This document shows positions 6,463 through 9,103 of a DNA stretch of 9,103 nt, piece after piece. Where the stretch lies: contig JADGNM010000083.1 of assembly GCA_017883485.1 (NCBI GenBank), positions 1 through 9,103 on the forward strand. Reading direction: 5' to 3'. The DNA is from Methanosarcina sp. Lineage in GTDB: Archaea; Halobacteriota; Methanosarcinia; Methanosarcinales; Methanosarcinaceae. The notes under the pieces were generated by a model. It was not told where the DNA came from, did not search any database, and saw only the letters and a program-made list of their open reading frames with translations. A program made the position numbers and the translations under genes. Each line of letters begins with the position of its first letter. The first letter of the stretch is position 1.

Positions 6463-7889
6463 GACTGCAGTTTTATTCTTTGTGCAAGAATGCATTTCCC
6501 TCCGTGCCTGCCGCCGAGAGGGCTTTTCGGCGAGCCAAGAGAGTTCATACAGCGTGCCATTACGGCTGCGCCTCTGCCAAGCCCGTCATCTGCAAAAACC
6601 ACCCGTTCATCTATTTTAGGAGCAAGGTTCATTTTATCCAGGCATTCGAGAATCCGTTTGGGTTTGTTCCCGGTAATACCTGCCCTGCCAGTAATTCCAA
6701 TAGTCGTATCTTCAAAAACGAGGTTCTCTTCTTTTGCGACCTTAATTAGCCTGCAGACTACTCCTGCCATTACCTCATCAACGACAGCATAAACAACCTG
6801 AAGTCCGTGATTCTTAGAGATTTCCATACCTATAGCACTGAGCTTACCCATATCACTGCCATTTTTTCCTACATCGCAGCCTATAAGTATCACACCTATC
6901 TCTTCAGCCGCGTCCGGCCTCACAGGCACGCTCCCATACCGCATTCTATCTTTTGGGACCCTCTCTATAATAATAAGCTCATGAATGCGCTTTGCATATG
7001 CTTCAATAGCTTTAGCCTTTAGTATCAAGGTAAGAAAAGAAGGAGGCTTTTCTTTCTCAAAAACTTCGAGAGCAGTCCCTAATTTAGGATCCACTATTTT
7101 CGAACCCCGGACAATCGCATCGGGAATTGCGCCTGCATAACCGCAGAAGTTCCCAATGGTTTTTGCATATGGCTGGTCCGAACTTGTGATCCTCCCGTCA
7201 AGGGTTGTACCAAAATCAATTGAAATGCAGGGATTCCTGAAATCTATATCCGTAAGTTGAGCTGCCTCTTTAATCCCTGCTGTTGCGAGTTCCCCTTCCA
7301 TTTCATTTGCAACAATTTCAACACCAGTTGAACCTATCGGCGGCATTACTCCGGCTACGGCTCCGTCAAAGATTACATCATCGAGTTTACTGAATTTCTG
7401 GAGCTTTTTAACGATATTTGAAATAGACATCGGAGGTGTCATATTTCTTGGTGGGACCCCTGCCATCAAACAGCCATCTGCCAGACCTTTGATGAATTCT
7501 CCAACTTCTTCAGGGGAATCGAAACCTGCAACTACACCCGTGGAGCGGACCACAAAATTCAGATCAGTTTTTATATCCAGATTAGCTTTTTCCATTGATT
7601 CGGTTAGGGTATTACGCACCAGCTCTGCGACAGACTCACGAGTAAGTTCCACACCAGTAAGCGTTTTCCCGAATACGGCTTCTCCGGGTTTTGGAGGCCT
7701 GACATCCCTTGTCATCCGGACGATTTTATTTATGATGTGGGTCCTGCAAGTTTCCATATTTGTAGCTGTAAGGATACATTTGGTTGTGGTATTCCCGACT
7801 TCTATGGAAGCTACGATAAAGAAAGGTTTTGATTTAAGATCAATCAATCGAACCTGGGGAGATTCAGTAATTCTTGGTTTCAAAGCCAT
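6456..7889 (-). CDS. Methanogenesis marker protein 14 (ASKHA-like)
   Basis: The 477-aa protein matches methanogenesis marker 14, a family restricted to methanogens and relatives, with no settled biochemical function. Two glycine/threonine-rich motifs suggest an actin/hexokinase-like (ASKHA) nucleotide-binding fold: SIEVGNTTTK (residues 28-37, phosphate-1-like) and ISIDFGTTLDGRI (222-234). Later, IGITGRAGITGN and FADDGLGRGAAVMARC are also glycine-rich. This recalls reductive activators of corrinoid proteins and 2-hydroxyacyl-CoA dehydratase activases, though no bridging CxxxC iron-sulphur site is evident, so the comparison is only structural. No membrane segment is seen. ATG 7889 follows an AGGAAGGAATT stretch that serves as Shine-Dalgarno site. 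It converges on the DUF2098 gene. Confidence 0.9.
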   Translation of the reverse strand: MALKPRITESPQVRLIDLKSKPFFIVASIEVGNTTTKCILTATNMETCRTHIINKIVRMTRDVRPPKPGEAVFGKTLTGVELTRESVAELVRNTLTESMEKANLDIKTDLNFVVRSTGVVAGFDSPEEVGEFIKGLADGCLMAGVPPRNMTPPMSISNIVKKLQKFSKLDDVIFDGAVAGVMPPIGSTGVEIVANEMEGELATAGIKEAAQLTDIDFRNPCISIDFGTTLDGRITSSDQPYAKTIGNFCGYAGAIPDAIVRGSKIVDPKLGTALEVFEKEKPPSFLTLILKAKAIEAYAKRIHELIIIERVPKDRMRYGSVPVRPDAAEEIGVILIGCDVGKNGSDMGKLSAIGMEISKNHGLQVVYAVVDEVMAGVVCRLIKVAKEENLVFEDTTIGITGRAGITGNKPKRILECLDKMNLAPKIDERVVFADDGLGRGAAVMARCMNSLGSPKSPLGGRHGGKCILAQRIKLQSK

Positions 7890-7964
7890 TTTTAATTCCT
7901 TCCTGAGAATGTATATGTAAATGAACCTTGAGATAGACTATTTTGGAAGCTTTGTCTTAAACAA

Positions 7965-7991
7965 TTCAAACTCGATTCAATACTGTTTGAA
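7965..7991. repeat. 7-bp inverted repeat upstream of methanogenesis marker 14
   Basis: TTCAAAC (7965-7971) and GTTTGAA (7985-7991) are perfect reverse complements around a 13-bp spacer, 76-102 bp upstream of the minus-strand start at 7889. The geometry suits a dimeric regulator site, but repeats of this size arise by chance in AT-rich DNA. Confidence 0.3.
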
Positions 7992-8230
7992 CCGAAATAC
8001 ATCAGCTATAACGAGTCTAAACTTAGGAGCCAAAATATCCAGCATCAGAATTCTTTGGAGAAGCAATATCTCAAAACTTCATAAAAATATCTGACAAGAA
8101 TATATTTATCAAAGGTTAAAAGAAATATTAATCAAAGTCTATAAAATCTTTGCTAAAATATTCCAGATAGCACTTGAGCTTTCAATTTCTCCCGTATTTA
8201 AATTTTCAATATGTATATTATTTACCTGTA

Positions 8231-8239
8231 TTTATATAT
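8231..8239 (+). promoter_or_regulatory. TATA-like box before the candidate small RNA
   Basis: TTTATATAT lies in an AT-rich stretch and would place a transcript start near 8262, just before the GC-rich hairpins. Other TATA-like words occur nearby, so it is only one candidate. Confidence 0.4.
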
Positions 8240-8261
8240 TCATATTTTGATTGAAGCAACT

Positions 8262-8395
8262 GTAAATTTACTTCCAGGAAATTCCCGATTTCCTGTGATC
8301 CGAAGCGAAACGGGCCGAAGCGGAACTCGGCTGCCACTAACTGCATCTCTTTTTGGGACAAATTTGATTTTGACTTCATGCACAGCATGATTTTT
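8262..8395 (+). ncRNA. Candidate small RNA with two GC stems and a terminator hairpin
   Basis: A GC-rich island sits in AT-rich DNA. CCCG-A-TTTC (8284-8292, one bulged A) pairs with GAAACGGG (8307-8314). GCCGA (8314-8318) pairs with TCGGC (8327-8331); the two stems share base 8314, so they compete slightly or stack. The motif CCGAAGCGAAAC (8300-8311) recurs as CCGAAGCGGAAC (8315-8326). Five T residues stand at 8350-8354. A second possible end is the hairpin TCATGC/GCATGA followed by TTTTT (8376-8395). With the TATA-like box at 8231 this makes a complete-looking unit. No known family is recognised; the 5' end is an estimate. Confidence 0.35.
8376..8395 (+). terminator. Hairpin plus T-run, candidate terminator
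   Basis: TCATGC (8376-8381) pairs with GCATGA (8385-8390) around an ACA loop, and five T residues follow at once (8391-8395). This is the best intrinsic-terminator shape in the window and could end the candidate small RNA upstream. Confidence 0.5.
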
Positions 8396-8477
8396 ACTAT
8401 ATACAGACATAGGTGAATGAACGGTCTGTAACTATCATTTCACATTCCTTACAGTCGTATGTAAATTTCAGCAAATA

Positions 8478-8485
8478 TTTATACA
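8478..8485 (+). promoter_or_regulatory. Candidate TATA box of the KAP NTPase gene
   Basis: TTTATACA lies about 125 bp before the putative TTG start at 8607 and predicts a leader of about 100 bases. Confidence 0.4.
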
Positions 8486-8606
8486 GCTTGCGAGTAAACG
8501 ATTGAATTGAGTTGATATTCTTCGGAATCCAGGATTTAAAGCTAATTTCTCACAAATTTACTCACAACCTGTCTTGAGACTAAACTAACGATGGAGCTAA
8601 ATTTCT

Positions 8607-9041
8607 TTGCCAGACGATAAGTCTAACTGTCTGATTAATGACACTGCAACAAGTGAAGATTCACTGGGATTCAAACCTTACGTCGACGCTGTCGCAGAAT
8701 TTCTTACCAATAAAGATACGTCAGCTCCAATTACTCTTTCTATCGAAGGGCAATGGGGATGCGGCAAATCTTCTTTTATGAAACAATTGAAAAACCAAAT
8801 CGAAATGAGAAACTTATCGGAAGTCGAAATAGGGATATTTTTGAAGTATTTACGCACAAAAAACGATGAAAGTGTTTCTAATGAAGAAAATGTTTCTAAT
8901 AAACTAAAACTACTCATAGACATCTTAAAGGATTCGTTCACATCGAATGATCAAAATATGTATTCCTTCACAAACAAGTTAAACGCAGTTGCCTTATATA
9001 TTGGCTCAAAAATCAAATTGCGGGCGGCCACCCCAACCTAA
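8607..9041 (+). pseudogene. KAP-family P-loop NTPase, 5' part only, probably disrupted
   Basis: The frame encodes 144 aa. Residues about 20-66 (LGFKPYVDAVAEFL, then ITLSIEGQWGCGKSSFMKQLK) are typical of KAP-family NTPases, with Walker A at G48-S55. KAP proteins usually exceed 500 residues and have a Walker B region and often membrane segments; all of that is missing. The usual FNxW-type segment after the P-loop is not evident either. Native sequence seems to end near 9019, where AT-rich coding DNA meets a GC-rich hairpin; the last residues (RAATPT) come from the hairpin. The start is TTG, with GGAG (8593-8596) 10 bases before it and no in-frame ATG nearby. The gene is more AT-rich than its left neighbours, suggesting acquired DNA. 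KAP NTPases occur in mobile and anti-phage contexts; a defence role here is only possible. Confidence 0.65.
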
Positions 9042-9103
9042 AGGATGGGGTATGCAAGGGCCGCCCGCCGTTATCTTGGAATTGTTTAGTGTTCTATGAC
9101 AAG
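9018..9103. mobile_element. Probable terminal end of an IS200/IS605-type (TnpB) element, partial
   Basis: An abrupt GC-rich segment interrupts the AT-rich KAP frame and runs to the window edge. It begins with the nested hairpin at 9020-9068. Read on the minus strand, the inner part (ACCCC, CCT, AGG, GGGGT with short spacers) resembles the right-end hairpins of archaeal IS605 OrfB/TnpB elements, which also form the 3' part of the omega RNA. If so, tnpB would lie to the right on the minus strand. No transposase coding sequence is inside the window, the exact boundary is not defined, and no direct repeat can be tested. A simple terminator or another repeat family remains possible. Confidence 0.42.
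9020..9068. repeat. Nested GC-rich inverted repeat
   Basis: GCGGGCGGCC (9020-9029) pairs perfectly with GGCCGCCCGC (9059-9068). Directly inside, ACCCC (9030-9034) pairs with GGGGT (9047-9051), leaving a 7-base bulge (9052-9058) on one side; CCT and AGG (9037-9039, 9042-9044) could pair at the tip. With 15 paired bases, mostly G-C, it is by far the most stable hairpin in the window. Confidence 0.85.

Larger units (their letters stand above)
7890..8606. other. Long intergenic region before the KAP NTPase
   Basis: These 717 bp are divergent upstream regions for methanogenesis marker 14 and the KAP gene. No coding frame with protein character is visible. They contain the inverted repeat at 7965-7991, very AT-rich DNA at 8085-8260, a TATA-like box and GC-rich hairpins (8231-8395, listed as candidate RNA), a 7-bp inverted repeat TACAGAC/GTCTGTA (8402-8408, 8424-8430), and the candidate KAP promoter near 8478. 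Confidence 0.6.

Noticed and set aside
7489..7920. 143-codon plus-strand open frame antisense to methanogenesis marker 14
   Set aside because: It has no family signature and no supporting ribosome site; the opposite strand carries the conserved gene.
8411..8431. Four-codon mini-ORF (ATG AAC GGT CTG TAA) after AGGTGA
   Set aside because: The ribosome site directly abuts the ATG and such a short frame is expected by chance.

Overview
The window comes from a methanogenic archaeon, almost certainly a Methanosarcina species or very close relative. It carries the small chromosomal protein MC1, GTP cyclohydrolase MptA (methanopterin pathway), a methanogenesis marker 14 protein, an archaeosine-pathway radical SAM enzyme and the separate archaeal GMP synthase subunit B. 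Archaeal TATA boxes and Shine-Dalgarno sites precede several genes, and the intergenic regions are long and AT-rich as is usual for this genus. No rRNA, tRNA or CRISPR array was seen.

Layout. 1-464: AT-rich non-coding DNA with a 35-bp interrupted palindrome (175-209). 465-1382 (+): guaAb. 1509-2549 (+): RaSEA, the last archaeosine enzyme, separated from guaAb by a perfect 11-bp inverted repeat and its own TATA box. 2563-3979 (-): argB followed by an overlapping YhhY-like GNAT acetyltransferase, convergent with RaSEA. 4208-4492 (-): MC1, with its own promoter. 4493-5020: divergent intergenic region with a GC-rich, hairpin-rich island. 5021-5980 (+): mptA. 6119-6445 (+): a DUF2098 protein, convergent with methanogenesis marker 14 (6456-7889, -); a GC hairpin lies across the DUF2098 stop. 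7890-8606: 717 bp without a gene, holding a candidate small RNA unit (TATA box, two GC stems, hairpin plus T-run). 8607-9041 (+): the 5' part of a KAP-family P-loop NTPase that stops where a GC-rich nested hairpin begins; the hairpin looks like the end of an IS200/IS605-type (TnpB) element that continues beyond the window.

The left 7.9 kb is core housekeeping DNA: purine, tRNA modification, arginine, chromatin, methanopterin and methanogenesis-linked genes, mostly as single transcription units. The right 1.2 kb is different: AT-rich, an NTPase family known from mobile and defence islands, and an apparent insertion. That is the accessory part. Several start codons were moved from upstream TTG codons to ATGs supported by Shine-Dalgarno sites or family length (GNAT 3069, argB 3979, MC1 4492, mptA 5021).
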